Shown piece after piece: positions 51,650 through 62,359 of a stretch of DNA of 64,000 bases. Where the stretch lies: NCBI RefSeq assembly GCF_011604685.1, contig NZ_CP050063.1, forward strand, positions 2,440,501-2,504,500, written 5' to 3'. Numbering within the stretch: position 1 is the first letter of the stretch; each line of letters opens with the position of its first letter. The position numbers and the translations under genes are program-made. Source of the DNA: Spirosoma aureum (lineage in GTDB: Bacteria > Bacteroidota > Bacteroidia > Cytophagales > Spirosomataceae). The notes below the pieces were generated by a model that did not search any database, was not told the DNA's origin, and saw only the letters and a list, made by a program, of their open reading frames with translations.

Positions 51650-54331
51650 ATGAACACCAACCCTCAACCACCCCGTTGGACCAACTGGCTTTTGGATGCC
51701 TTTGGTGATCCCAACACGGTCGAAGAAGTGCAGGGCGATCTGCTCGAACTCTTCGATTATTGGGTAGAGACCGTGGGTGAACGCGAAGCCCGTTGGCGAT
51801 ATACACTGAACGTACTGAAGTTGTTACGACCATTTGCAAAGTCAACGAACGCGTTTTCGGAATCAGGAAATTCCGGCAGGGAACCGCAGACCATCTTTTT
51901 TTTGAGCCTTACCATGTTACGAAACTATTTGAAAATTGCCTGGCGGAACCTTGTGCTCCACAAAGCCTTTACTGCCATTAACATTATTGGGTTGGCTATT
52001 GGGCTGGCTACATGCCTGTTGATTGTACTGTTTGTTCTGGATGAACTGAGTTATGATCGCTACCATGCCAAAGCCGACCGTATTTTTCGAGTGAATATAC
52101 ATGGTCAGGTTGGGGGAAAGGAGATTAATACAGCTCCGGTGAGCGTTCCGGTTGGACCAGCGCTGGTTCGTGATTATTTCGGGGTAGAAGCCGCTACCCG
52201 CTTTGATCAGGAAGGTACGTTTATCGTAAAGCATAACCATGATAGCTTTAAGGAAGAGCATGTCGTTTTTGCGGATTCCAACTTTTTTGATGTCTTCTCA
52301 ATACCCTTGCTGAAAGGCAACCCAAAGACGGTATTAACGGAACCGAATACTATCGTCCTGACAGAAACAATTGCCAAAAAATATTTTGGTGAGCAGGACC
52401 CAATCGGCCAGACGCTGACGCTCGGTACACGGGGGCTATGTCGAGTAACAGGTGTTTGTCAGGACGTTCCCACAAATACCCACTTTCACTACGATATGTT
52501 CGGGTCAATGCGCTCGATTGAGCTTCGTAATACGTGGCTGAGCAGTGGTTGCTATACGTACGTGGTTCTTCGTCCGGGTTATTCGATTGACGACCTAAGG
52601 GCTAAAATGCCGGACCTGGTGAAGAAGCACATTGGCTCTGAAATCCAGGCGCTTTTCGGCATTAGTCTGGACGAGTTTACCCGAAAAGGAGATCGGTTCG
52701 GATTCGGATTTCAACCCATTACGGATATTCACCTTCACTCAGACCTGGAGGCTGAAATTGAATCCAACAGTGACGTCAAATACATTTATATCTTTTCGAT
52801 TATCGCGGTATTTATTCTGCTGGTTGCCTGCATCAACTTCATGAACCTATCCACTGCCGGATCGGCCGGACGGGCGAAAGAAGTGGGTATTCGAAAGGTA
52901 TTGGGGTCAGTGCAACAGCAATTGATCGGGCAATTTTTAAGCGAGTCGGTGCTGATTACATTCATGGCCCTGGTGGTTGCCCTGAGTATCGTAGTGGTTG
53001 TGCTGCCAAGCTTTAATCAACTGGCAGGAAAACAGTTTGAACTGAATGTCTTAACGAGTGGCTGGATGCTGGCAGGTATCGTATTGACTTGCCTGTTGAT
53101 TGGGCTGCTGGCAGGTAGCTACCCCGCCTTTTTCCTGTCTGCATTTAAGCCAGTGAGTGTACTGAAAGGGCAGATGCGGGCCGGGTTCCGTAGCGGATGG
53201 CTACGAAATGCACTGGTTACCAGTCAGTTTGTGGTTTCTATTGGGATGATTATTGGAACACTGGTCGTTTATCGGCAGCTCTATTTTATTCAGAATAAAA
53301 AAGTAGGATTCGATAAGGATCAGGTTCTTATCCTGCATGATACCTATTCGCTTGGGCCTAAAGGCAAGGCATTCAGATCTGAACTGGCCAAATTATCGCA
53401 GGTAATCAATGCAACGCAGGCGGGGTACCTGCCTGCTGGCGTATCGAACAGCGGAAACGATGGATTTCAGCCGGATAATGGGGCTGCCCAGGCAACTATT
53501 TACCGGGAGAAAACCTACTACATCGACGAAAATTACCTGCCAACATTAGGGATTAACCTGGCTCAGGGGCGGAATTTCTCGAAAGCTTTTCCCTCCGACA
53601 GTTCCGCTATACTGATTAACGAAGCTGCTGCCAAACGATTCGGCTGGAAAGCCCCGGTTGGAAAACGGCTCTGGACAATAGGCAATGGTAGCCCGGAAAG
53701 TCGCCGGCTGTATACGATTGTTGGGGTTGTGAAGAATTTCCATTTCGAGTCGATGCACCAGCACATTGCCCCTCTGGTTATGTTTTATGGAGCCGATAAT
53801 TATCAAATGGCCCTGCGAGTCCGAACCGCAGACATGCCGGGGTTACTAAAAACACTGGAACAGAAATGGAAAGCTCAGACGGATAACCCATTCGCTTATT
53901 CATTCTTAAACGAACGATTCAACCGGATTTACCAGTCTGAACAACGGGTTGGCCAATTGTTTGGCATCTTCGCCAGCCTGACCGTCATTATCTCCTGTTT
54001 GGGTCTGTTTGGTCTGGCCATGTTTACGGCCCAGCAGCGGACTAAAGAAATCGGCGTTCGCAAAGTACTCGGCGCATCGGTTGGCAGCGTGGTCGCCCTG
54101 TTGTCGAAAGATTTCCTGAAACTGGTTCTGGTTGCCATTGTTATTGCCACGCCACTAGCCTGGTATGCCATGAGTCGATGGCTTCAGGATTTTGCCTATA
54201 AGATTGATATTGACTGGTGGGTGTTCGTTCTGGCGGCATTCCTGGCAATTGGTATTGCGCTACTGACGGTGAGTTTTCAAAGCATTAAAGCAGCCTTGAT
54301 GAATCCGGTTCAATCCTTACGATCGGAATGA
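51650..54331 (+). CDS. Orphan ABC permease with type B prefix (893 aa)
   Basis: The prefix has PPRWTNWLLDAFGDPNTVEEV, GDLLELFDYW and GEREARWRY. The internal Met at codon 89 (51914) opens MLRNYLKIAWRNL. The body resembles the prefix-less permease at 13816 (DELSYDRYHAKADRIFRV, ITDIHLHSD, GWLRNALVTSQFVVS). The first coupling motif, near 409, is KEVGIRKVLGSVQQQL; the second, near 797, is TKEIGVRKVLGAS with SVVALLSKDFLKL. The C-terminus is NPVQSLRSE, with Q for K. The 37-bp upstream spacer resembles that before the gene at 57050. Confidence 0.95.
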   Translation: MNTNPQPPRWTNWLLDAFGDPNTVEEVQGDLLELFDYWVETVGEREARWRYTLNVLKLLRPFAKSTNAFSESGNSGREPQTIFFLSLTMLRNYLKIAWRNLVLHKAFTAINIIGLAIGLATCLLIVLFVLDELSYDRYHAKADRIFRVNIHGQVGGKEINTAPVSVPVGPALVRDYFGVEAATRFDQEGTFIVKHNHDSFKEEHVVFADSNFFDVFSIPLLKGNPKTVLTEPNTIVLTETIAKKYFGEQDPIGQTLTLGTRGLCRVTGVCQDVPTNTHFHYDMFGSMRSIELRNTWLSSGCYTYVVLRPGYSIDDLRAKMPDLVKKHIGSEIQALFGISLDEFTRKGDRFGFGFQPITDIHLHSDLEAEIESNSDVKYIYIFSIIAVFILLVACINFMNLSTAGSAGRAKEVGIRKVLGSVQQQLIGQFLSESVLITFMALVVALSIVVVVLPSFNQLAGKQFELNVLTSGWMLAGIVLTCLLIGLLAGSYPAFFLSAFKPVSVLKGQMRAGFRSGWLRNALVTSQFVVSIGMIIGTLVVYRQLYFIQNKKVGFDKDQVLILHDTYSLGPKGKAFRSELAKLSQVINATQAGYLPAGVSNSGNDGFQPDNGAAQATIYREKTYYIDENYLPTLGINLAQGRNFSKAFPSDSSAILINEAAAKRFGWKAPVGKRLWTIGNGSPESRRLYTIVGVVKNFHFESMHQHIAPLVMFYGADNYQMALRVRTADMPGLLKTLEQKWKAQTDNPFAYSFLNERFNRIYQSEQRVGQLFGIFASLTVIISCLGLFGLAMFTAQQRTKEIGVRKVLGASVGSVVALLSKDFLKLVLVAIVIATPLAWYAMSRWLQDFAYKIDIDWWVFVLAAFLAIGIALLTVSFQSIKAALMNPVQSLRSE

Positions 54332-54413
54332 CTATAGGAGTGGATAATGCCATATGAAAGCCAATGAATGCCCCTTCATCTTTCTTTTACATTAGCCATT
54401 AGTCGTTTCCATT

Positions 54414-57011
54414 ATGAAACCACCCCGCTGGGCCAATAGACTGCTGGACTCCTTTGGTGATCCCAACACAGTAGAAGAAGTACAGGGCGACCTGCTCGAA
54501 CTCTATACCTACTGGGTTGAGACAATCGGTGAGCGACGTGCCCGCTGGCGCTATGGCCTGAGTGTGCTGAAATTACTGCGGCCATTGGCCAAAAGAAGAC
54601 CATTTTCCGATTATGATTCACCCTTTTTTTTGAGCCCTGCTATGATCCGGAATTATTTTAAAATCGCCTGGCGGAATCTGATTCGCAACAAAGCTTTTTC
54701 CGTCATCAACATTTCAGGGCTGACCTTGGGTATGGCTTCCAGCCTGCTGATATTCCTGTGGATTCAGGATGAATTGAGCATAGGTACTCAGTACGAAAAC
54801 AGCGCGGATCTGTACCGAATCATGGAGAACGAGATTGCCGACGGCCGAATCGTTACCGATGAGGACACTCCCGGAATTTTAGCTGATGAACTCAAAAAGC
54901 AATTTCCAGAGGTTGTTTATGCGGCTGGTTTTTCAAGCCCGGAACAGCATGTGCTGACTGTAGGTGAGAAAGCTACCAGGCAGACTGGCCATTTTGTTGG
55001 TTCCGACTGGTTAACGATGTACAGTATTCCGTTAGTAGCCGGAACCTATGCCAATGCACTTAACTCGCCCAACAGCCTGGCCATTTCAAGAAAGATAGCT
55101 GAAATCTATTTTGGCAACCCACAGGCGGCTCTGGGTAAATCCATTCGATTCGACAGCTGGAACGACTATCAGGTTACGGCCGTATTTGATAATTTACCCG
55201 CCAGTTCACCCGATAAGTATGATTTTTTGCTGAATTGGCAGAAGTACTTGAAGCGGGAGCCCTGGCTCGACCAGTGGGAAAATGCAGGGCCGGGAACCCG
55301 CCTGCAACTTCGTCCAGATGCCAATCCGGCTGTCGTTGATGCCAAGCTCAAAACGTTTCTGAAGGGCAGGAATAAGGACATTGGTCCGAATTTTAACATT
55401 CAGCTATTCCTGCAACCCGAGTCTGAAGCGTACCTGTATTCTAACTTCAAAAACGGCCATCGCGATGGCGGACGCATCGAATATGTGCGGCTATTTGTCA
55501 TTGTGGCCGTGTTTTTACTTTTTATTGCCTGCATCAACTTCATGAATCTGGCGACGGCTCGTTCGGTCAAACGAGCGCGTGAAGTGGGTGTTCGTAAGGT
55601 GGTGGGGGCTAAACGGGCATCGCTGATGGGGCAGTTTATGGGCGAAGCCATGCTCCTGACTACGCTGGCGCTTGGTCTGGCGATTGGGTTGGTAGCGCTG
55701 GTTCTGCCCGTATTTAATCAGCTAACCGATAAGCACCTTATACTCCCCTTTAACCAGCCTCTTCTCTGGATAGGTCTTCCCGTATTGCTGGTGGTTACGG
55801 GGGCTTTGGCCGGAAGCTATCCAGCGTTGTTTTTGTCGTCGCTCAAGCCGGTACTCGTGCTGAAAGGAACGCTCCGTTTGGGTGCTGGGGCCCAACTGTT
55901 TCGACGGGGGTTGGTCGTATTTCAGTTTGTCTTATCGATGCTGCTGATCATCGGAACCGTCGTTATTTATCGACAACTGCACTATATCCAAACGAAGAAT
56001 CTTGGCTACGATCGGGAAAATCTGATCAGGATTCAGGGCGAAGGTGAAATAGCCCAAAAATTCCAGCTTTTTAAACAGGAACTCCTCCAGAAGCCAGGTA
56101 TTCAGTCGGTTTCACACATACAGACAAGCCCGCTGCAAAACGGAAATACGACCGACGGCGTAAACTGGGTGGGCAAAGATCCTACATCCGCTATTCAATT
56201 CAACAATACCTGGGTTGGCTACGATTTTGCTAAAACGATGAAAGTTAACATCATTCGCGGTCGTGATTTCTCGCCCAGTTTTGGCACAGATTCGAGCAAT
56301 TACCTCATCAACCAGGCTGCTGCCAAACGAATTGGTTATAAAGACCCGATCGGACAGCCCTTATCGTTCGGACAAAAACCGGGAACAATTGTGGGGCTGA
56401 TCGAGGATTTTCATTTCAACTCACTACACAATCCGATCCGTCCACTCATTATCCGGTTAGCCGAAACCTGGAACCATGACAATATTCTGATTCGTACCAA
56501 ACCTGGACAAACCGAACAGGCATTAGCCAGTGTCGAGAAACTTTGCCATAGACTAAATCCGAAGTTTCCATTTGCTTATTCGTTTGTCGACTCCGACTTT
56601 GCGACGCTCTATAAAAGCGAAACAGTTGTTGGTACGCTGGCTACCGTTTTCGCGTTCCTGGCTATTTTCATTGCCTGTCTTGGCTTATTTGGTTTAGCCG
56701 CTTTCACTACCGAGCAGCGGACCAAAGAAATTGGGGTCCGGAAAGTACTCGGCGCATCGGTTTACAGCATTGCCACCCTGCTCTCCAAAGACTTTTTGAA
56801 GCTGGTTCTGGTCGCCATTGTTACGGCCTCTCCAATTGCCTGGTACGTGATGAATCAATGGCTTCAGAATTTCGCCTACAAAATTACCATCAGCTGGTGG
56901 GTGTTTGTGTTGGCGGGTTTCCTTGCAATTGGTATTGCTTTATTGACGGTGAGTTTCCAGAGTATCAAAGCGGCCCTGATGAATCCAGTCAAATCATTAC
57001 GATCGGAATAA
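54414..57011 (+). CDS. Orphan ABC permease with type B prefix (865 aa)
   Basis: The prefix has PPRWANRLLDSFGDPNTVEEV, GDLLELYTYW, GERRARWRY and LKLLRPLAKRR. The internal Met at codon 77 (54642) opens MIRNYFKIAWRNL. The body groups with the copies at 29565 and 45938 (DTPGILADELKKQFPE, GGRIEYVRLF, NLGYDRENL). The first coupling motif, near 388, is REVGVRKVVGAKRASL; the second, near 769, is TKEIGVRKVLGAS with SIATLLSKDFLKL. It ends NPVKSLRSE. The upstream spacer of 82 bp shows no terminator, so it is probably cotranscribed with the preceding gene. Confidence 0.95.
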   Translation: MKPPRWANRLLDSFGDPNTVEEVQGDLLELYTYWVETIGERRARWRYGLSVLKLLRPLAKRRPFSDYDSPFFLSPAMIRNYFKIAWRNLIRNKAFSVINISGLTLGMASSLLIFLWIQDELSIGTQYENSADLYRIMENEIADGRIVTDEDTPGILADELKKQFPEVVYAAGFSSPEQHVLTVGEKATRQTGHFVGSDWLTMYSIPLVAGTYANALNSPNSLAISRKIAEIYFGNPQAALGKSIRFDSWNDYQVTAVFDNLPASSPDKYDFLLNWQKYLKREPWLDQWENAGPGTRLQLRPDANPAVVDAKLKTFLKGRNKDIGPNFNIQLFLQPESEAYLYSNFKNGHRDGGRIEYVRLFVIVAVFLLFIACINFMNLATARSVKRAREVGVRKVVGAKRASLMGQFMGEAMLLTTLALGLAIGLVALVLPVFNQLTDKHLILPFNQPLLWIGLPVLLVVTGALAGSYPALFLSSLKPVLVLKGTLRLGAGAQLFRRGLVVFQFVLSMLLIIGTVVIYRQLHYIQTKNLGYDRENLIRIQGEGEIAQKFQLFKQELLQKPGIQSVSHIQTSPLQNGNTTDGVNWVGKDPTSAIQFNNTWVGYDFAKTMKVNIIRGRDFSPSFGTDSSNYLINQAAAKRIGYKDPIGQPLSFGQKPGTIVGLIEDFHFNSLHNPIRPLIIRLAETWNHDNILIRTKPGQTEQALASVEKLCHRLNPKFPFAYSFVDSDFATLYKSETVVGTLATVFAFLAIFIACLGLFGLAAFTTEQRTKEIGVRKVLGASVYSIATLLSKDFLKLVLVAIVTASPIAWYVMNQWLQNFAYKITISWWVFVLAGFLAIGIALLTVSFQSIKAALMNPVKSLRSE

Positions 57012-57049
57012 AGACCGAACCGGCAGACTGGTTTTTATTCAAATAGAAC

Positions 57050-59647
57050 ATGGCTACCAATCCATCACCTCGCTGGGCCACATGGCTTCTGAAGACCTTC
57101 GGGAATCCCGACACTTCGGAAGAAGTTGAAGGCGATCTGCTCGAACTCTACGACTTCTGGGTACAGACCGTAGGGGTGCGAAAAGCCAATTGGCGCTATA
57201 CGTTCAGCGCGCTCAAGTTAGTAAGGCCATTCGCCAAACGAAAAAAGACAAACGGTTATCCAACAAGCTATCTATACAGCCCAACCATGATACGTAACTA
57301 TTTTAAAATCGCGTGGAGGAATCTGCTAAAATATAAACTTTTTTCTCTAATTAATATAGTAGGATTAAGTCTTGCCATTCCTTCCGCATTGATGGCATTA
57401 ATTCAAATTGTGAATTATTACGAATACGATAATTCTCACCGGGATAGCGACCGGATAGTACGAATAATAACTGACGAAAAAAATAAAGATGGCGAACTGA
57501 CAAACTGGGCATCAAGCCCTGTTCTATTAGCCAAACATATCAAGGAAAATTTTGCGGGTATAGATAATTCGGCGACTATAATAAGAGATTTCGATTGGGT
57601 TTTGAGCAACGGAATAAAAACAAAAAACATAAAGGCTATTTATACCGATGAATCTTTTTTTCAATTATTTAATTTTCCATTAGAAAAAGGAACTTATCCC
57701 GTTGAACCTAATACAATTGTTCTCACCTACGAGACTGCTCAATGGTTCTTTAGAGATGCAAATCCGATTGGTAACATTCTTGAAAATCCAAAGTATGGCG
57801 CTTTTAAAATTGTTGGGGTTTTAAAGCCATTTAATCAGAAAAAAACTCAGTTCAGAACCGATGCAATCGTACCAATGATCGGTTATCGGGGTCTCAATAG
57901 TAAAACAATTAATTGGTCAGCACTGAATGCACACACGTTTATAAAAATAGCAAAGGGCAAGACTTCCATCGACCTTGATAAGCAGTTATCCCAAACTTCG
58001 GCAGAAGTCAATAAATTAATTGGACCGGCGGTAAATACAACCCTGCGTTTCAAAGCACAATACTTGGCAGAAATCTCACCATCAAAGGAAATATTAAAGA
58101 ACGACCCCTATATTCAGGACTACAGAAGTATCTATATAAATTTTGGATTTCAATTAATTATCATTTTACTGGCAGCTTTTAATTATATCAATCTTACTCT
58201 TGCCCGATCCATGAACCGAGGCCGTGAAGTAGGTGTAAGAAAAGTAATGGGTGCAACAAAATCTCAGCTTATTCTTCAATTTTTAACTGAATCGGTATTA
58301 GTTTCTTATTTAGCCCTGGGTATTGGTTTGTTTTTATTATGGTTTATAAAGAAGCAGGTTCATGTTTCATGGCTCAATTGGGATATTGATCATCTGGGCT
58401 ACCTTATTCTGTTGTTTTTCATTTTCAACCTGATTCTGGGTTTAGTAGCTGGTGCGTCTCCAAGTCTTATATTGTCTTCCTTTCAACCTGTCAACGTGTT
58501 AAAAGGAAGCATTTTGCCTACGACTTTTGGTAAAATAGGTTTACGAAAATCATTAATAATCGGTCAATTTACGATAGCGTTGACATATATATTTTTTACT
58601 GGGCATGCGTTTTATCAAACAAATTATATGGCCACAGATAATGAAAATTACCGACGTGATCATATACTCAATATAAACCTGGCAGGAAATCAAAATAAAC
58701 AGTTTGCTGCTGAGATCAGTACCATTAAAGACGTCCAAAAAATAGGGTATACCTCCCTTAGTTTTGGTAACAAACCAATCTATTATAGTATTAAAAATAG
58801 CAAAAATGAAGCCCCAAGGCCAGCGTTTTATTATGCCACAGACCATAATTTTATTGACAATATGGGTCTGGAAATTATGGCGGGAAAAAACCTGATTGAA
58901 AATAATTCAGAATCGCCATCACCTATGATTGTTGTAAACCAAAAGTTAGTAGAAAATCTTAAACTTGGTTCTGAACAAGACGCAATAGGAAAGCTCATTC
59001 TTGTGAATGATACTCTTTCCGCAACCATTATAGGGGTTGTTTCAAATTTTTGCCATTATGATTATGAACGTAAAATAGAGCCCATAGTTTTCCAGTACCA
59101 GCCTTCATTATTTAAAATTATGTGCCTGAAAACAAGCGCTGTAAACAATAGAAAAGCGCTCGAAGCCACAATTAAAAACGTATGGAAGAAACACAATCCT
59201 TACCTGGAAATGAACGCTTTATGGCTGGATACGGATATGTACGAACGCTATTATCCTTATGAAGACATGCAGTTTGCGGGAATGGAAAGCACTGTGATTC
59301 TCGTGATAGCCATATTAGGACTCATCGGTATACTTACTTACAGTTTAGAAAAACGAACGAAAGAAATCGGTATAAGAAAAGTAATGGGCGCCACTGGCTC
59401 TGAAGTGATAAAATTGATGTCAGCTGACTTTATTAAACTGCTGGCCATTGCTACTGCAATAGCCATTCCTCTCGGAATAGCCATCGCCTTGTACATGAAT
59501 AGTTATCTTGTTTTTAATAATGGGATAAGTTATTTAACCATGTCCTTTCTTCTATTAATTGTCTTGGGTATTGCGTTAGGGGTGGTGGGATATTTTTCAT
59601 GGAAAGCAGCCCAAACCAACCCGGCAAAAACATTGAGGGCAGAGTAA
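57050..59647 (+). CDS. Chimeric ABC permease: type B prefix on AT-rich divergent body (865 aa)
   Basis: The prefix (PSPRWATWLL, EEVEGDLLELYDFW) has ordinary base composition: I count 33 G/C of 60 at 57121-57180. Just after the internal Met at codon 80 (57287) the DNA turns AT-rich, with 15 of 60 at 57301-57360, and stays so to about 59640. Two otherwise invariant prefix residues are changed (GVRKANWRY for GERKARWRY). The body is the most divergent of all: coupling motifs REVGVRKVMGATKSQL near 391 and TKEIGIRKVMGAT with EVIKLMSADFIKL near 770, no cysteine in membrane segment 2 (AAFNYINLTLARS), and C-terminus NPAKTLRAE. A foreign body joined to a resident prefix is the simplest reading. Confidence 0.93.
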   Translation: MATNPSPRWATWLLKTFGNPDTSEEVEGDLLELYDFWVQTVGVRKANWRYTFSALKLVRPFAKRKKTNGYPTSYLYSPTMIRNYFKIAWRNLLKYKLFSLINIVGLSLAIPSALMALIQIVNYYEYDNSHRDSDRIVRIITDEKNKDGELTNWASSPVLLAKHIKENFAGIDNSATIIRDFDWVLSNGIKTKNIKAIYTDESFFQLFNFPLEKGTYPVEPNTIVLTYETAQWFFRDANPIGNILENPKYGAFKIVGVLKPFNQKKTQFRTDAIVPMIGYRGLNSKTINWSALNAHTFIKIAKGKTSIDLDKQLSQTSAEVNKLIGPAVNTTLRFKAQYLAEISPSKEILKNDPYIQDYRSIYINFGFQLIIILLAAFNYINLTLARSMNRGREVGVRKVMGATKSQLILQFLTESVLVSYLALGIGLFLLWFIKKQVHVSWLNWDIDHLGYLILLFFIFNLILGLVAGASPSLILSSFQPVNVLKGSILPTTFGKIGLRKSLIIGQFTIALTYIFFTGHAFYQTNYMATDNENYRRDHILNINLAGNQNKQFAAEISTIKDVQKIGYTSLSFGNKPIYYSIKNSKNEAPRPAFYYATDHNFIDNMGLEIMAGKNLIENNSESPSPMIVVNQKLVENLKLGSEQDAIGKLILVNDTLSATIIGVVSNFCHYDYERKIEPIVFQYQPSLFKIMCLKTSAVNNRKALEATIKNVWKKHNPYLEMNALWLDTDMYERYYPYEDMQFAGMESTVILVIAILGLIGILTYSLEKRTKEIGIRKVMGATGSEVIKLMSADFIKLLAIATAIAIPLGIAIALYMNSYLVFNNGISYLTMSFLLLIVLGIALGVVGYFSWKAAQTNPAKTLRAE

Positions 59648-59674
59648 TATTTATTAAAAAATGAGTAAAAAACC

Positions 59675-62314
59675 ATGAAGCCAACTCTCCCTCCCCGTTG
59701 GGCATCTACTCTCCTGAGTTGGTGGGCCGACCCCAACACTTCGGAAGAGGTTCAGGGCGACTTGCTCGAACTCTACGACTTCTGGGTACAGACCGTTGGC
59801 GAGCGAAAAGCGCGCTGGCGATATGCCCTGAATGCATTGAAACTAATACGGCCACTGGCTAAGCCAAAATCATCGTTAGACTACCCCTCACCTTTTTTAC
59901 TAAGTCCTGGTATGATACGTAATTATGTCAAAATCGCTTTTCGAAACCTCGCCAAAAGCAAGGGTTATTCCTTCATTAACATCACTGGTCTGGCAACAGG
60001 CATGGCCTGTACGGTATTGATATTTTTAGCCGTCAGACACGAGACCAGCTACGACCAGAACCACGTAAACGGGAGCCGGGTGTATCGGGTTGAAAGCGAA
60101 AATATTAAAGAAAAACACAGCTATCCGGGTACATATACTGGTATGGCCAATGCCCTGCGTACCGACTTCCCCGAAGCGGAATTAGTCGTTCCCCTGCTTC
60201 AGGTTTGGGGCAGTACCTTTGCAGTACCCAACTCCGACAAACGGTTCAAAGAACCGTTCATATTTGCCGACAATAAGTTATTTCATTTGCTTGATTATCA
60301 ATGGGTAGCGGGCGATCCCCGCACGGCGCTGTCGCAACCGAATACCGTTGTACTGACACGCGCCTATGCCGAAAAGTATTTTGGCACCACCGATGTACTC
60401 AGCAAAACCATTCGGCTCGATAACAAGCAGGATTTGCTGGTGGCCGGTGTACTGGAAGACCATCCAGCAACCACCAGTTTTCCATTCGATTTGCTGGTTT
60501 CGTTTCCTACGATCAAAACGGCCAAGCCCGATATTGACTTGAATAAGTGGAATGGCTGGAGTGATAATTTTCAGGTGTTTGTGTTACTGAAAAATGGCAT
60601 CAATCCCGCCCAACTGACCAAACGATTTCAGGCTATAATCGTCAAATACATGAGCAAGGAAGCCCTTGCCGACAAACGCTTTTTCCTGGGCCCGTTGTCC
60701 GAAATTCATTATGGCAGCAACCTGGGCGGACGATCAGCTAATCTACCTTTACTCAGGACGCTGTCGTTCATTGGCTTGCTGGTGCTACTGATTGCCTGTT
60801 TTAACTTTATCAATTTAAGTACGGCTCAGGCATTCAAACGGGCAAAAGAAGTTGGTATTCGGAAAGCCATTGGCAGTAATCGCTGGTCGCTGATTTACCA
60901 GTTTCTCACCGAAGCTGGTCTGCTCACATTTTTTGCGGTCCTGTTAGCCATCCTGTTGGCCTGGATTATGCTGCCTGCTATGGCTGATACGCTGGCGGTC
61001 CCGTTGAAATCACCTGATTTATTTACCTGGCAAACGGCTTTGTTCGCGCTTGTACTGGCGGGCCTGACAACTTTATTGGCTGGGGTCTATCCCGCGTTTC
61101 GGCTATCGGGTATGGCGCCGATCTGGGCGTTGAAAAGCAATAGGTTAGCATACGGAAAACAGTGGTTTTCCCTGCGGCAGGGATTAGTGGTCGTTCAGTT
61201 TACTGTGTCATTGATTCTTATCAGCAGCGCCTTATTGATCAATCAGCAACTTACCTTTTTCCGGAATGCTGATCTGGGTTTTAATAAAGCGGCCATCATC
61301 ACGGTTGGTCTACCAGATAATAAACTCGAAAATTTACAGGCCCTACGCAATCAGCTTATCGAATCACCACTGATTAAAGATGTCAGTTTTTCCTACAATA
61401 GCGCATCGGCAGAAAGTAACTGGATGCAGGCCATGCAGTATCGGAAAGGAGCCCAGGCCACCGATATCAAAACCCAGATGAAAATGGGTGATTCCCACTA
61501 CCTGGATACCTATGGCATTCAATTGTTGGCCGGCGAAAAACTTAAAGACACAGATACGTCCTCAGCCTCCTTTAAACTCATTGCTAATGAGGTATTTATC
61601 AATCGGATGGGCATTAGTCGGCCAAGGGATGCCATTGGACAGCGTGTGTATTATGGAGACGGCGAAGAGTTTGCAACGATTATCGGCGTTGCCAAAAACT
61701 TTAACGTCAATTCGTTGCATCAGAAAATAGATCCGACGGTAATTCAGGTTGTACCCAAAAATTTTTACCAGGCGGGTATCAAGCTGCAAACCGAAAAGCC
61801 TACGGCCGAGACCGTACAGGCTGCTTTGTCGCAAATTAAAAAAGCATGGATAGCCACCTTCCCAACTCATGTATTTGATTACAGTTTCCTGGACGAATCA
61901 CTGGCGCAGGCTTACCAGTCTGAAACCCGGACAGCGGAACTAATTGAGGTCTCGACATTTCTGGCCATGTTGATTGCCTGTCTGGGTTTGTTCGGCTTAG
62001 CTACGTTCACGGCCGAACAGCGAACGAAAGAAATCGGTGTACGGAAAGTATTGGGCGCTTCGGTTACTGGTATTGTTACACTGCTCTCCAAAGACTTCCT
62101 GAAACTGGTGTTGATTGCCATTGTCATTGCTTCTCCCATTGCCTGGTACGCCATGAGTCAATGGCTTCAGAATTTTGAGTTCAAAGTTGAGATCCAGTGG
62201 TGGGTGTTTGCGCTGACGGGTCTGTTGATGGCCGTAATTGCTCTGTTGACGGTCAGTTTTCAGAGTATCAAAGCAGCTCTGGTCAATCCCGTAAAAAGCT
62301 TGCGTAGTGAATAG
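59675..62314 (+). CDS. Orphan ABC permease with type B prefix (879 aa)
   Basis: Base composition returns to normal. The prefix has PPRWASTLLSWWADPNTSEEV, GDLLELYDFW, GERKARWRY and LKLIRPLAKPK. The internal Met at codon 80 (59912) opens MIRNYVKIAFRNL. The first coupling motif, near 390, is KEVGIRKAIGSNRWSL; the second, near 784, is TKEIGVRKVLGAS with GIVTLLSKDFLKL. It ends VNPVKSLRSE. The body groups with the prefix-less copies at 7294 and 19267 (AEKYFGTTDVLSK, FNFINLSTAQAFKRAKEVG). The type B prefix is closest to that of the preceding chimeric gene (DFWVQTVG). Confidence 0.95.
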   Translation: MKPTLPPRWASTLLSWWADPNTSEEVQGDLLELYDFWVQTVGERKARWRYALNALKLIRPLAKPKSSLDYPSPFLLSPGMIRNYVKIAFRNLAKSKGYSFINITGLATGMACTVLIFLAVRHETSYDQNHVNGSRVYRVESENIKEKHSYPGTYTGMANALRTDFPEAELVVPLLQVWGSTFAVPNSDKRFKEPFIFADNKLFHLLDYQWVAGDPRTALSQPNTVVLTRAYAEKYFGTTDVLSKTIRLDNKQDLLVAGVLEDHPATTSFPFDLLVSFPTIKTAKPDIDLNKWNGWSDNFQVFVLLKNGINPAQLTKRFQAIIVKYMSKEALADKRFFLGPLSEIHYGSNLGGRSANLPLLRTLSFIGLLVLLIACFNFINLSTAQAFKRAKEVGIRKAIGSNRWSLIYQFLTEAGLLTFFAVLLAILLAWIMLPAMADTLAVPLKSPDLFTWQTALFALVLAGLTTLLAGVYPAFRLSGMAPIWALKSNRLAYGKQWFSLRQGLVVVQFTVSLILISSALLINQQLTFFRNADLGFNKAAIITVGLPDNKLENLQALRNQLIESPLIKDVSFSYNSASAESNWMQAMQYRKGAQATDIKTQMKMGDSHYLDTYGIQLLAGEKLKDTDTSSASFKLIANEVFINRMGISRPRDAIGQRVYYGDGEEFATIIGVAKNFNVNSLHQKIDPTVIQVVPKNFYQAGIKLQTEKPTAETVQAALSQIKKAWIATFPTHVFDYSFLDESLAQAYQSETRTAELIEVSTFLAMLIACLGLFGLATFTAEQRTKEIGVRKVLGASVTGIVTLLSKDFLKLVLIAIVIASPIAWYAMSQWLQNFEFKVEIQWWVFALTGLLMAVIALLTVSFQSIKAALVNPVKSLRSE

Positions 62315-62359
62315 ACTGTAGTAAAGTATATTTTTTACCACAACTGAACGTCGAAGAAA

